Shown piece after piece: positions 17,129 to 26,640 of a stretch of 64,000 nucleotides of DNA; the stretch's first letter is position 1; each line of letters begins with the position of its first letter. A program made the translations under genes and the position numbers. The notes below the pieces were generated by a model. That model made no database searches. It saw nothing but the letters and a program-made list of their open reading frames with translations, and had not been told where the DNA came from. This DNA is from Bog-756 sp963713625. Lineage in GTDB: Bacteria; Actinomycetota; Acidimicrobiia; Acidimicrobiales; RAAP-2. The stretch spans positions 124,001 through 188,000 of the forward strand of contig CAVQMN010000008.1 in the NCBI GenBank assembly GCA_963713625.1, in the 5' to 3' direction.

Positions 17129-18354
17129 CCGGGCGGATGAGCAGACGGCGTCTCCTGGCCGGCACCGGCGTGGCCTCGGCCGCACTGGTGGCCGCGGCCG
17201 GTGCGGGTCATGCCGGCGCCGGGGCCTCGCCCCCACCCTCGGGCGGTTCCGCGGTCCCGTTCGGTGGCGTTCACCAGGCCGGTATCACCACACCCGAACA
17301 GGACCAGCTGGTCTTCGCCACCTACGACGTCACCGCGGGCGAGGTGAGCGATCTGACCGCATTGCTGGCCCGGTGGACACGGGCTGCGGGCCGGCTGACC
17401 GCGGGGGAACTTCTCGAGGGTCCCGGCGGTCCGTTCGCACCGCCGCCGGACACCGGCGAGGTGCTCGGTCTGCCACCGTCCCAGCTCACCCTGACCTTCG
17501 GTTTCGGACCGAGCCTGTTCGATTCGCGCTTCGGCCTCACCCATCGACGCCCGGCCGCCCTCGTCGATCTGCCCGCTTTCCCCGACGACGATCTCCAACC
17601 GGCCCGATGCGGTGGCGACCTGTGCGTCCAGGCCTGTGCCAACGATGCCCGGGTGGCCTTCCACGCCGTCCGCGACCTGACCAGACTGGCGTTCGGCACC
17701 GCCGCCATCCGCTCCATGCAGGCCGGGTTCGGCCGCACGGCTGCGGCCGGGGTGGGCCAGCCGACACCACGGAACCTCCTCGGATTCCACGACGGCACCG
17801 CCAACCTCGACGCCGCCGACAAGGACGCCATGGACAAGTTCGTCTGGGTCGGGCGCGACTCCGACCAACCGTGGATGACCGGCGGCACCTACCTGGTGAC
17901 CCGGCGGATCCGGATCCACCTGGAGGAATGGGATCGCAGCACGCTCCAGGACCAGGAACAGACCATCGGTCGGAGCAAGGCGAGCGGGGCGCCCCTCGGC
18001 GGCACCAAGGAGTCGGATCCCGTGGACCTCTCGGCGGTGGGGGCCGACGGCCAGCCCACCATCCCCGATACCGCCCACATCCGGGTCGCCGCCCCCGGCT
18101 CCAACGGCGGCCAGGCCATCCTCCGCCGCGGGTACAGCTTCGCCGATGGCATCGACCCGCTGTCGGGTGAGTTGGACGCCGGCCTCTTCTTCATCTGTTT
18201 CCAGAAGGACCCACGAGGGCAATTCATCCCCATCCAGAACCACCTGTCGGAGATCGATGCCTTGTCCGAGTACCTGGTGCACACCGGAAGCGGAATCTTC
18301 GCCTGCCCACCCGGCGTCACCGGCGACCTGGCCTATGGACAGGGACTGGTCTGA
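17125..18354 (+). CDS. efeB: Tat-exported DyP-type haem peroxidase EfeB
   Basis: DyP peroxidase of 409 residues that acts outside the membrane with EfeO, oxidising ferrous iron or releasing iron from haem. The N-terminus MSRRRLLAGTGVASAA is a twin-arginine signal. The family motif GxxDG is present as GFHDGTAN near residue 215, and ADGIDP with a C-terminal LFFICFQKDPRGQF block is typical of the EfeB branch. The ATG at 17125 overlaps the efeO stop; ATG 17137 is an alternative nearer the Arg pair. Confidence 0.92.
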   Translation: MTGRMSRRRLLAGTGVASAALVAAAGAGHAGAGASPPPSGGSAVPFGGVHQAGITTPEQDQLVFATYDVTAGEVSDLTALLARWTRAAGRLTAGELLEGPGGPFAPPPDTGEVLGLPPSQLTLTFGFGPSLFDSRFGLTHRRPAALVDLPAFPDDDLQPARCGGDLCVQACANDARVAFHAVRDLTRLAFGTAAIRSMQAGFGRTAAAGVGQPTPRNLLGFHDGTANLDAADKDAMDKFVWVGRDSDQPWMTGGTYLVTRRIRIHLEEWDRSTLQDQEQTIGRSKASGAPLGGTKESDPVDLSAVGADGQPTIPDTAHIRVAAPGSNGGQAILRRGYSFADGIDPLSGELDAGLFFICFQKDPRGQFIPIQNHLSEIDALSEYLVHTGSGIFACPPGVTGDLAYGQGLV

Positions 18355-18462
18355 CCCTCCGGTCCCGCACCACACCGGTCACCTCGGTTGGACCGTGCCT
18401 CCATGTGGCGAACGTCCTTCCCATCAGGACCGGCCCGACCGCACCCCGTCCAACCGACGGCC

Positions 18463-19377
18463 TCACCGTCCAGGCTGCTGATCGGCGAGCACTGCGGCAA
18501 CCGCTCGCCGGGCGACCTCGACGAACCCGGGGTTGGTGGTCTCGTAGTAGGGGAGGGCGATCAGTCCGAACGTCAGCGCATAGCCGCGACCGCGGTCCCA
18601 GGTGGCGTCATCCGCCCCGACCTCGTCCCGGAACGCCTCTCTCCCCGTCTCGGGCAGATAGGCCCATGCCGTCATCATGTCCGCGGCCGGGTCACCGACG
18701 GCCAGACAGCCGAAGTCGATGACGGCGCTGAGCCGGCCCCGGGTGGCCAGCAGGTTCCCCGGGATGAGATCCCCGTGGAACCAGACCGGTGGGCCTTCCC
18801 AGGGCGGCGAACCGAGGGCGGCATCCCACGCCCCGGTGACCGCATCGGCGTCGACCCTGTCGCCCAGGTCGGAAATGGCTGCTCTGACCGCGGGGTCGAA
18901 CACCGCCAATGGCGCACCCTTGTAAAAGTTGTGCGGACCGAACCGCGGACCATCGGCGGGGTCGATCCGGTGCAGGTCGGCGACGAACCGGCCCAGATCG
19001 ACAGCTGATCGCCGGACGTCGGCCATCAGCTCAGGAGCGGCCGTCTCGCCCTCCAGCCATTCGTAGATGGACCACTTCCAGGGATACCCTTCGCCGGGCC
19101 TCCCCATGGCCACGGGACTCGGAATGGCCAGCGGCAGGTGCGGGGACAACCTCGGAAGCCACATGAACTCCTTCTCCATCCCCACGGTCGCACCCGGAGT
19201 CCGAGGAAGTCGCACCGACATCGCCGGCCCCAGCCGGAAGATGGCGTTTGAAGTCCCGATGGAGTGGAAGGGCTCGACGGATAGGTCTGACCAGTGCGGA
19301 AATTGGGAATCGAGCAATCGCCGCACCAGATCGAGGTCGATGTCAGCCTCGTCCGCGTGCATCTTTTCGCCGGCCAT
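18463..19377 (-). CDS. Aminoglycoside phosphotransferase family kinase
   Basis: Small-molecule kinase of the APH/choline kinase fold, 304 residues. The catalytic loop is FHGDLIPGNLL (~residue 215), the metal-binding site DFGCLAVGDPAADMM follows about 15 residues later, and SIYEWLEGE is the hinge. Family members phosphorylate aminoglycosides, macrolides, homoserine or unknown metabolites; resistance cannot be inferred from sequence alone. GGGGGAG lies directly upstream of ATG 19377; ATG 19362 is an alternative. It is convergent with efeB. Confidence 0.88.
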   Translation of the reverse strand: MAGEKMHADEADIDLDLVRRLLDSQFPHWSDLSVEPFHSIGTSNAIFRLGPAMSVRLPRTPGATVGMEKEFMWLPRLSPHLPLAIPSPVAMGRPGEGYPWKWSIYEWLEGETAAPELMADVRRSAVDLGRFVADLHRIDPADGPRFGPHNFYKGAPLAVFDPAVRAAISDLGDRVDADAVTGAWDAALGSPPWEGPPVWFHGDLIPGNLLATRGRLSAVIDFGCLAVGDPAADMMTAWAYLPETGREAFRDEVGADDATWDRGRGYALTFGLIALPYYETTNPGFVEVARRAVAAVLADQQPGR

Positions 19378-19762
19378 CGCTCCCCCTGTTCCTCCGTCGC
19401 AGTTCGCTTCGGTCGAGTGCCCTGGTGATGACGATGCCGAGGATCAGGAGTCCTGGACGAGCACCACCGGCCACTGGCGATGACGGGTGACTTCGACGAC
19501 GACCAGGGTCACCTGGCCGACGGCGGAATCCAATCGACGTCGGAACCACGTGATGACCACGATCCCCGGCATCTCCGGGCACCAGCTTCCCATCGAGGGC
19601 CATCGTGTGCATACGAGCCGCCGCGCCACCGTCGCGGCACGAGGCCCGGTACAGGCAGCGGGAGACGGGCCGGGCCATACTCTTCGCGTGGGATCCGGCC
19701 ACGTTCTCCGCACTGCGGCCGAACCGCGGACCGCTGAACCTGGCCCTGACGAACTTGGAGAT
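19378..19762. other. Intergenic region without a recognisable gene
   Basis: This 385-bp stretch lies between the divergent phosphotransferase and MmcQ/YjbR genes. Open frames cross it on both strands, but none shows a recognisable family and their residue composition looks like GC-driven readthrough. It must hold the promoters of both flanking genes; I could not place them. A decayed gene is possible. Confidence 0.5.
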
Positions 19763-20134
19763 ATGGACGACGTGGACGGCGTAACTGGCGTTGGTGCGGC
19801 ACTCACCCGGGCGGCCGATGCGTTTCCGGGGTCCTGGGAAGACTTCCCGTGGGGTGAGCGGGTGGCCAAGGTCGGCAAGAGGGTGTTCGCCTTCCTCGGG
19901 AGCGATGGCACAGAGCCGTCCGCCGTCTCCCTCAAACTTCCGGAGTCATGCCATCAGGCCCTGACCCTCGACTGCTGTGAACCGACGAGCCATCGCCTGG
20001 GGCGCGCCGGGTGGGTGACGATCCGGCTCGACCGGGACGACTGTCCCGAACTCGACGTACTCCTCGACTGGCTCGACGAGAGCTACCGGGCCATCGCTCC
20101 GGCCAAACTCATTGCGGAGCTCGACGCCGAGTGA
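19763..20134 (+). CDS. MmcQ/YjbR family DNA-binding-like protein
   Basis: Small protein of 123 residues with the MmcQ/YjbR (CyaY-like fold) pattern: FPGSWEDFPWGERVAKVGKR with FAFLG, a central VSLKLP, then GRAGWVTIRL and a C-terminal LLDWLDESYRAIAPAKL helix. The biochemical role of the family is not established. ATG 19763 is chosen because GGAGAT lies next to it and the homology starts there; a longer frame upstream has no family content. Confidence 0.82.
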   Translation: MDDVDGVTGVGAALTRAADAFPGSWEDFPWGERVAKVGKRVFAFLGSDGTEPSAVSLKLPESCHQALTLDCCEPTSHRLGRAGWVTIRLDRDDCPELDVLLDWLDESYRAIAPAKLIAELDAE

Positions 20135-20181
20135 CGGCCGGTCGTCGATCTGACCGATGGCCGACGACGGAGAGACCGTCC

Positions 20182-21036
20182 TCAGTGGGCGAAAACCACC
20201 GTTCGGGCGCCGTTGATGAGCACCCGGTCCTCCAGATGCCAACGAAGCCCTCGGGCCAGGACTGAGCGCTCGACGTCCCGGCCGATACGCATGAGATCCT
20301 CCACCGTGGCCGCGTGGTCGATGCGGCTGGTGTCCTGTTCGATGATCGGCCCGGCATCGAGCTCCGCGGTCACGTAGTGGCAGGTGGCCCCGATGAGCTT
20401 CACGCCCCGCTCGAAGGCTTGGTGGTACGGCCGGGCCCCGGCGAACGACGGCAGGAAGCTGTGGTGGATGTTGATGATCCGGCCGGGGTAGCGCTCGCAG
20501 ACCTCCCTCGGGAGGATCTGCATGTAGCGAGCCAGCACCATGGTGTCGGCTCGGGCTTCGTCGAAGCGCGAGATGATCTCGCCGAAGGCCTCGCTCCGCC
20601 GATCGGGCGTGACCGGAACGTGGAAAAAGTCGATCCCGTGCCATTCGACCATCGGACGCAGATCGGGATGGTTGGATATCACCGCGGCGATGTCGCACTC
20701 GAGATTGCCGCTGCGCCAGCGGTACAAGAGGTCGGCCAGGCAGTGGTCTTCGCGACTGACGAGGATGACGACCCGCTTGCGCACATCGGTGTCGCTCAGG
20801 TGCCAGTCCAGACCGAACTGCGCGGCGGTGTCTGAGAAATATGCCCCGAACTCATCGGGCCGAAAGGCCAGGCTGTCGGCCAGGATCTCGATCCGCTGGA
20901 AGAACTGACCGGTGGCCAGGTCCCCGTGCTGGGCCGCCTCCACCACCCAGCCCCCGTGGGAGGCGATGAAGCCGGTGACCGCAGCCACGATTCCGGTGCG
21001 ATCGGGGCAGGTGACGGAGAGAACCAGGCGGCGCAC
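20182..21036 (-). CDS. purU: Formyltetrahydrofolate deformylase
   Basis: Hydrolyses 10-formyltetrahydrofolate to formate and tetrahydrofolate, feeding formate to PurT-type purine synthesis and balancing one-carbon pools. It is 284 residues. An N-terminal ACT domain (LVLSVTCPDRTGIVAAVTGF) is followed by a formyltransferase fold with ISNHPDLRP, the catalytic INIHHSFLPSF segment and a late Asp in TAELDAGPIIEQD. The start is GTG 21036, the first start codon before the ACT strand. The gene is divergent from the hydrolase. Confidence 0.95.
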   Translation of the reverse strand: MRRLVLSVTCPDRTGIVAAVTGFIASHGGWVVEAAQHGDLATGQFFQRIEILADSLAFRPDEFGAYFSDTAAQFGLDWHLSDTDVRKRVVILVSREDHCLADLLYRWRSGNLECDIAAVISNHPDLRPMVEWHGIDFFHVPVTPDRRSEAFGEIISRFDEARADTMVLARYMQILPREVCERYPGRIINIHHSFLPSFAGARPYHQAFERGVKLIGATCHYVTAELDAGPIIEQDTSRIDHAATVEDLMRIGRDVERSVLARGLRWHLEDRVLINGARTVVFAH

Positions 21037-21119
21037 CCGTCCATCATGGCCGGTGCGGCCGGTCGGGCGGAGGACGGGGGGAGGCCGACCGGCCTCGCCG
21101 CCGCAGCTACCATCGTCCG

Positions 21120-21941
21120 ATCACCACGTTCGTACTCGTCCACGGGGCCATGCACGGCGGGTGGTGCTGGCGCGACGTCAGGCGGCGGCTGACCGAGCGG
21201 GGACATCCGGTCTTCACCCCCACCCTCACCGGTCAAGGCGATCGACGATCGTCCGCCACCCGGGAGGTGGGGGTGACCACCCACGTCACCGACATCACCG
21301 ATCTGCTCTGGTACGAGGACCTGAGCGAGGTCCATCTGGTCCTCCACAGCTATGCCGGGATCCTCGCCGGCCCCATCGTGACCCGAGCCGGCGACCGAGT
21401 GGCCTCGGTCACCCTGTTGGGCGGGTTCATCACCCGTTCGGGCGAGTGCCTCCTCGACGTCGAGCCGGAGGAGGTGGCGGCCCGCTACCGCAGCCAGGCC
21501 GCCGCCCATGGCGACGGGTGGCTGGTTCGCACCGATCCCTCGTTCCTCGGCCAATGGGGCGTGACCGATGTCGACCTGGCCGCCTGGGTCGGGCCACGGC
21601 TCACCGACTTCCCCCTCCGGTGCCAGACGGAGCCCACCGTGTTCGACGACGCGGCCCTGCCCGCGGTGCACAAGGCCTACGTCCGGCACACCGCTCCCCC
21701 ACTGGCCAGCCTCGAGCTGTCCTACCGTCGGGCCGTCGCCGACGGATGGGAGTGCCATGACGTGAGCGCCGGGCACGACATGATGCTCGAGGTGCCCGGG
21801 GTCGTGGCCGACCTGCTCATGGCAATCGCCGGCGCGTCGGGAGGACCGGCACGCGATCTCCAGACCCAGCGGTCGGCACCCGGAGCCGCACCCTCCCGTG
21901 GACCGACCACGACCGATCCGGCGCCACCGACCACACCGTGA
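21120..21941 (+). CDS. Alpha/beta hydrolase (esterase-like), start uncertain
   Basis: Alpha/beta hydrolase of about 273 residues, similar to small esterases of the plant methylesterase/EstC group. The first strand and oxyanion segment TTFVLVHGAMHGGWCW, the nucleophile in LHSYAG and the final His in SAGHDMMLEVPG are all present. The conserved strand begins at an ATC codon (21120); no ATG, GTG or TTG occurs in frame upstream back to at least 21039, and the first ATG (21150) would remove the oxyanion strand. A TACCAT hexamer ends six bases before 21120, as in leaderless promoters. The stop overlaps the GTG of the DUF2079 gene. Substrate unknown. Confidence 0.75.
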   Translation: MTTFVLVHGAMHGGWCWRDVRRRLTERGHPVFTPTLTGQGDRRSSATREVGVTTHVTDITDLLWYEDLSEVHLVLHSYAGILAGPIVTRAGDRVASVTLLGGFITRSGECLLDVEPEEVAARYRSQAAAHGDGWLVRTDPSFLGQWGVTDVDLAAWVGPRLTDFPLRCQTEPTVFDDAALPAVHKAYVRHTAPPLASLELSYRRAVADGWECHDVSAGHDMMLEVPGVVADLLMAIAGASGGPARDLQTQRSAPGAAPSRGPTTTDPAPPTTP

Positions 21942-23500
21942 CCGTGACCGAGGCGGTCGCCCTTCCGACCGGTCAGGACGCGGCCGTCCACGGTCTTGCG
22001 CGCCGCGACTCGGGCCGGGGCCGGTGGAGGGCGTTGCGGGTGGCCGGCGCGCTGGTCATGGGGCTCTGGTGCGTCGGACTGGTCGTCTTCTCCACCAGCG
22101 TCTACCACCACGCCATCCTGGGTGAGGACTTCGGCACCTACAACCAGGCCTGGACCCTCATCGGCCAGGGCCACCTGAATCCGTTCGACACCATCTACCA
22201 CTTCCCGTTCGTGAAGAGCGACTTCGAGCTCATCATCTGGCCGTTGGCCCTCGTCCACCTGGTGTACCCGGGTTCGGTGGCCTTGCTGTGGATACAGGAT
22301 CTGGCCGTGGCCGGGAGCGGCTTCGTGGTCTTCCTCTGGATCGTGGACTACCTCGAACGGCGCGCCGTGCCCTGGTGGCCCGCGGCCACCGTGGCCGCCG
22401 TGGTGCTGGCCGTGCTGGTGGTCAATCCTGGGGCGTATCAGATCCTCTCCTTCGACTTCCACATGGAACCCATCTCCACGCCGTTCGTCCTCCTGGCCGG
22501 GCGTGACCTGTGGGCGGGTCGACACCGGCGGGCGTGGATCTGGGTGGCCATCGCGCTGACCTGCGGGACCTTCGCCGCCATCACCCTGGTCGGACTGGGC
22601 CTCTCCGCCGTCCTGGCCGGCCGCCAGACCCGGCGTCCCGGAGCCTTGGTGATGGCGGCCGCCATCGGCTGGTTGGCCGTGGTCTCGCTCCTCGGCGCCA
22701 GCGCCGGGGCGGGCATCGACACCTACGCCCACCTGGCCGGCCGGCGAACGCTGGCCGGCCCCACCGGCATCGCCGTCCTGGTCTCCAGCCTCTTCCTCCA
22801 TCCGTCCCGGGCCATCGATCAGCTCCATGACCGGCTGAGCAGCGCCTACGTGCTGGTCAAACAGGTCGGGGTGGTCGGGCTGGCCTGCGCCTGGGGGTTC
22901 GGGGTCCCCGTGGTGGTCATGGCCACCAATGGACTCAGCGCCAACGGCGCGCTGATCACGCAGGCCTTCCAGAACGCGGCTGTCTATCCGTTCGTCCTCC
23001 TCGGTACGGTCATGGTGCTGGTATGGATCGCCCAGCGGTTCCACTACGGCTGGATCCCGGCCGTGGCCGTCGCCCTGGTGGTGACGGTGCAGGCCCTGAC
23101 CTATGGCGCGGGAACAGCGCCGGCCGACGTCCGCTCCACCCTGTCGGAGATCGGTCCCGCACCGTCGGCTCAGATCAGGAAGGCCCTCACCCTCACGCCG
23201 CCCGAGGCCGAGGTGATCAGCACCATCGCCATCATGGGACGGTTCTGCGCCCGCCCGTACTGCTACTGGTTCTCCCCCCACCGGACGCTTCCGGTCCGGA
23301 GCCGGCAGGTGGTGTTCGTGTTCGATCCCGCCACCGAGGACCGGCTCGCCAAAGCCGACCAAGCCGACGACATCGAGGCGATCAGCTTCGTGCGGAATGA
23401 TCTCCACGCCCGCACCCTGGTCGACGCCGACGGCGTCACCGCCCTGCTCTGGCGGCCCCCCGCCGGAACGACCCACGTCGTTCTGGCCCCTCGTCCGTGA
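21938..23500 (+). CDS. DUF2079 polytopic membrane protein
   Basis: Integral membrane protein of 520 residues with about nine to ten hydrophobic segments. The N-terminal loop after helix 1 contains EDFGTYNQAWTLIGQG and FDFHMEP follows later, both typical of DUF2079, a family related to glycosyltransferases of the GT-C type. Acidic residues in the first external loop (ILGEDFGTYNQ) are where GT-C enzymes place catalytic groups. A soluble domain forms the last ~110 residues. The GTG start overlaps the upstream stop (GTGA), implying coupled translation with the hydrolase. Confidence 0.82.
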   Translation: MTVTEAVALPTGQDAAVHGLARRDSGRGRWRALRVAGALVMGLWCVGLVVFSTSVYHHAILGEDFGTYNQAWTLIGQGHLNPFDTIYHFPFVKSDFELIIWPLALVHLVYPGSVALLWIQDLAVAGSGFVVFLWIVDYLERRAVPWWPAATVAAVVLAVLVVNPGAYQILSFDFHMEPISTPFVLLAGRDLWAGRHRRAWIWVAIALTCGTFAAITLVGLGLSAVLAGRQTRRPGALVMAAAIGWLAVVSLLGASAGAGIDTYAHLAGRRTLAGPTGIAVLVSSLFLHPSRAIDQLHDRLSSAYVLVKQVGVVGLACAWGFGVPVVVMATNGLSANGALITQAFQNAAVYPFVLLGTVMVLVWIAQRFHYGWIPAVAVALVVTVQALTYGAGTAPADVRSTLSEIGPAPSAQIRKALTLTPPEAEVISTIAIMGRFCARPYCYWFSPHRTLPVRSRQVVFVFDPATEDRLAKADQADDIEAISFVRNDLHARTLVDADGVTALLWRPPAGTTHVVLAPRP

Positions 23501-23581
23501 CGGTTTGCCTCCGGGACCTCTTGCGTTCGGTCCGGTGGATGCGTCCCAGGTGCCGGCTGCGAGTGAGCTGCGGCCGCTTGT

Positions 23582-24526
23582 TCAGCGCGGGAACGTGCGC
23601 GAAAGGTCCAAGCCCAGGTCGGGCAAGGGCTGGTGGGTGGCGAAACGATAGAGGATCGTCCGCATGTACATGCCCGCAGCGGCCAGATACATGGAGACGA
23701 TGAAGAAGCCGATCACACCGAGGACGGCGATCGGCACGCCGAGCACAGGCGTGACCGAGAACGCCACCACGATGCCGACGACGGTGACGGCAACCGCCAG
23801 CAGGATCCACCCGAGGAAGAACACTCCGAACCGGAGAGCACCCCGGGCGATGGTCCCGAACGTCGTTTTGATCAGATGCGAGGACTGCTTGAGGGCCTCG
23901 ATGGGTCCGACGTCCTCGAAGGCGATCACCGGGATGACCAGGAACGTGGCCACCGCCCACGCCAGCCCGCCGAGGATGCCCACCAGGCGTCCGAACACAC
24001 CCAGTCGGCTCTCGATGGCCTGGATGACCATACCGACCACTGCCGCCAGTACGGCCCAGCTGAAGACCACCCGCCGACGGGACCATGCCATCCCGAGGGC
24101 CTGACGGACCGAAATCCGCCGACCCTCGATCTGCTCGTTCGCCGCGAACACCAGCGCGACATTGAAGTACACACTGACGAAGGTTGCGGCCATGATGCCC
24201 GGGAAGAGGTAGAACACAGCCAACGGGGACGCTCCGTACGCTCGCACGAGAGGCACCGCCACCGCTCCCGAGATAGCCAAGAAGGCCAACGCCGACGACA
24301 CCCCGGACAGCACCGGTAACCAGATCATCTTCCGGTTCTGGCGGAACAAGCCGAGCGATGTCCGCAAGAGTTGCTTCCCTGTCGGCCCGCCTCCCCGAGC
24401 GGGCAGACCCGGCCCCACCGTGGCCTGCGCCCGGTGTTCGGTCCAGGCTGCTCCATCCCAATAGCGGAGGTGGCCGGCTTCGCTCGGATCGGGATACCAA
24501 GCGGCAGGCGGCAGCTCAGTCGACAT
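23582..24526 (-). CDS. DUF2510 plus multi-spanning membrane protein
   Basis: Membrane protein of 314 residues. The N-terminal DUF2510 motif (AAWYPDPSEAGHLRYWDGAAW, residues ~9-29) is a short tryptophan-rich module found at the ends of actinobacterial membrane proteins. About six transmembrane segments follow (~60-290), with the conserved amphipathic FEDVGPIEALKQSSHLIK in the middle, resembling DUF6159-type proteins. ATG 24526 chosen; GTG 24529 directly precedes it. Role unknown; it stands alone, convergent with the DUF2079 gene. Confidence 0.8.
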   Translation of the reverse strand: MSTELPPAAWYPDPSEAGHLRYWDGAAWTEHRAQATVGPGLPARGGGPTGKQLLRTSLGLFRQNRKMIWLPVLSGVSSALAFLAISGAVAVPLVRAYGASPLAVFYLFPGIMAATFVSVYFNVALVFAANEQIEGRRISVRQALGMAWSRRRVVFSWAVLAAVVGMVIQAIESRLGVFGRLVGILGGLAWAVATFLVIPVIAFEDVGPIEALKQSSHLIKTTFGTIARGALRFGVFFLGWILLAVAVTVVGIVVAFSVTPVLGVPIAVLGVIGFFIVSMYLAAAGMYMRTILYRFATHQPLPDLGLDLSRTFPR

Positions 24527-24762
24527 CACCCCATGCTACCGATGGAGACGAGGTGGAGACCAGGGATTCTTCCTGGGATCCGACGCGACCGGATGCGAAT
24601 ACCGCCCGTGAAAGGTGGCCAGAACCTCCAACTGCGGACAGACCTGGACGACCGGCTCCGCACCGTGAGGTGAATCGGCGGCCCGGAAGCAACGCCACGG
24701 GGTTGGCTGCGGCTGACCCGTATCGCGTCCTCCCCTCAACATCGGGCTGGCCGGGCGGACGG

Positions 24763-25668
24763 CTATCGGCAGGGATCCCGCACGCCGGTGAGGTCGACGT
24801 TGAACTTGGCGCCATTGAAGCCCCGTGCGTCGTCCGCGGCACAGAACTGTGGCGTCTTCAGGTCGTACTCGGCATTGAAGACCGCCTTGTGGTCCACGTA
24901 GGCCGACAGCGCTGAGCAGGTCTCGTATTGGTTGCACTGCTCAGTCAGCACGGCATCGGCCAACGGGTACATGTCGGTGGCATAGCTGTCACCGGTGTCA
25001 TCAGGGTTCTTGATCCACCATCCGAGTCCGAGGCCGTGCATGTATTTGGCCAAGGTGGTCATGTACTTCTCTTCGATGGTCTTGGACAGCTTGAAACCGG
25101 TATTGTCCGTGAACTCCTCGTCGATGTCGGTCTCCACCGCATCGAACCGCTTTGCTGCGCACTGGTGATCGATCATCGACTCGATGATCGAGACCGTCTT
25201 GGACGATGTGATGTTCAGGTAGTACTCGGGATAGCCCGGCACTTTCTTCCCCATCACGCCGGCCGCCTTGAGCTGCTGGTAGTAGGTGGTCGTCGTGTGC
25301 TCCTGGGCGGTCGAGTAGTAGTTGCCCGCCGCCCCCACTTCGATGTAACAGACCACGTGCTTGCCCCGTGCGTGCAACGCCGCCACCGTCGAGGCCGGGT
25401 TGATGATCCCGTCGATGTCGTAGATGACCGGGGCCGGTGCGACCTTTCCGTCAGGGAGCTTGTCGTCGGTTCCCATATCGCTGGCACTGGACACGTTGAG
25501 CGGATGATCGAGCTCCCACTGCCAGGGTTGACTGCCCAGAGGCGGGACCCACCACGAGGCGGCCTGAGCACGTGCGGCGGCGCCGACCCCGAGCCCGACG
25601 ACGGCGATCACCAGGGCGGCCGCCAGCCTGACGACCGCCCCCAACCTGTTCTTGCCGGTACGCACCAT
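24763..25668 (-). CDS. Secreted endo-alpha-1,4-polygalactosaminidase-like glycosidase (GH114)
   Basis: Exported TIM-barrel hydrolase of 301 residues. A signal peptide covers ~1-37 (basic start, hydrophobic core, AQAAS end). The GH114 core begins WQWELDHPLN and includes VIYDIDG, the strand HVVCYIEVGAAGNY and the acidic VETDIDEEFTDNTGF, where catalytic acids are expected. The family degrades galactosaminogalactan-type polymers, so this may attack external polysaccharides. The ATG at 25668 has GGAGGGGAG 4 bases upstream. It lies just downstream of the rRNA operon terminator on the same strand. Confidence 0.88.
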   Translation of the reverse strand: MVRTGKNRLGAVVRLAAALVIAVVGLGVGAAARAQAASWWVPPLGSQPWQWELDHPLNVSSASDMGTDDKLPDGKVAPAPVIYDIDGIINPASTVAALHARGKHVVCYIEVGAAGNYYSTAQEHTTTTYYQQLKAAGVMGKKVPGYPEYYLNITSSKTVSIIESMIDHQCAAKRFDAVETDIDEEFTDNTGFKLSKTIEEKYMTTLAKYMHGLGLGWWIKNPDDTGDSYATDMYPLADAVLTEQCNQYETCSALSAYVDHKAVFNAEYDLKTPQFCAADDARGFNGAKFNVDLTGVRDPCR

Positions 25669-25707
25669 GCAGCTCCCCTCCGGAGCCACCTTACCGAGCC
25701 TTGACGC

Positions 25708-25739
25708 GACGATGCCCCCGCCATGGCGGGGGCATCGTC
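25708..25739 (-). terminator. Perfect hairpin ending the rRNA operon
   Basis: A 32-bp perfect palindrome (gacgatgcccccgcca and its complement) lies ~10 bp past the 5S gene. There is no T run afterwards. The position and stability fit the rrn terminator. Confidence 0.75.
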
Positions 25740-25748
25740 CGGAGAAAT

Positions 25749-25865
25749 CCCGGCGGCGTCCTACTCTCCCAGGGGGCTACCCCCCAAGTACCATCGGCGC
25801 TGGCGGGCTTAACTGCCGTGTTCGGAATGGGAACGGGTGTCTCTCCGCCGCCATGGCCACCGGAA
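25749..25865 (-). rRNA. rrf: 5S ribosomal RNA
   Basis: Read on the minus strand, the sequence has the conserved 5S features: CCCATTCCGAAC in loop B/C, GCGCCGATGGTACT in helix IV/loop E and GGGAGAGTAGGACGCCGCC at the 3' end, which pairs with the 5' end. Length is ~117 nt; ends are good to a few bases. Confidence 0.95.
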
Positions 25866-25953
25866 ACTGTGCGCTCTCCCGGGGCTCGAGGACTACCGCC
25901 CACCAGGGGCGACGTCCGAGCCCGGCGCGACCGATGACGGTCACCCCTGAGCG

Positions 25954-25973
25954 TTCCATAGCGAGCACGAGCA
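25954..25973 (-). repeat. 23S processing stem, 3' arm
   Basis: These 20 bases are a perfect inverted copy of 29893-29912 on the other side of the 23S gene. The pair would form the long stem cut by RNase III during 23S maturation. Confidence 0.88.
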
Positions 25974-26109
25974 AGTTCCCAAAGCCCTCGGCCGATTAGT
26001 ACCGGTCAGCTGAATGCGTTGCCGCACTTACACTTCCGGCCTATCAACGTGGTCGTCTGGCCACGGGCCTTACCAGGTTAACCCTGTGGGAGATTTCATC
26101 TTGGAACGA

Positions 26110-26141
<32 letters not shown>

Positions 26142-26197
26142 CACCCGAAGGTCGCAAATCAGCAGTGCCCTTGGCAGGACAACTGACACACGAGAGC

Positions 26198-26228
<31 letters not shown>

Positions 26229-26258
26229 TAGCCTTCCTCAAATCTCCTACGGCTGCAT

Positions 26259-26290
<32 letters not shown>

Positions 26291-26306
26291 AAACCCAGCT
26301 CGCGTA

Positions 26307-26342
<36 letters not shown>

Positions 26343-26343
26343 G

Positions 26344-26389
<46 letters not shown>

Positions 26390-26608
26390 TCCCGTCGATA
26401 TGGACTCTTGGGGAAGATGAGCCTGTTATCCCCGGGGTACCTTTTATCCGTTGAGCAACGGCGCTTCCACAAGCAACCGCTGGATCACTATGCCCTGCTT
26501 TCGCACCTGCTCGACTTGTAGGTCTCGCAGTCAAGCTCCCTTGTGCCATTGCACTCGACGGCTGATTGCCAACCAGCCTGAGGGAACCTTTGGGCGCCTC
26601 CGTTACGT

Positions 26609-26640
<32 letters not shown>

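Noticed and set aside
18386..18455. Hairpin between efeB and the phosphotransferase gene
   Set aside because: GGTTGGAC and GTCCAACC pair, but the loop exceeds 50 bases and there is no T run, so a terminator call is not supported.
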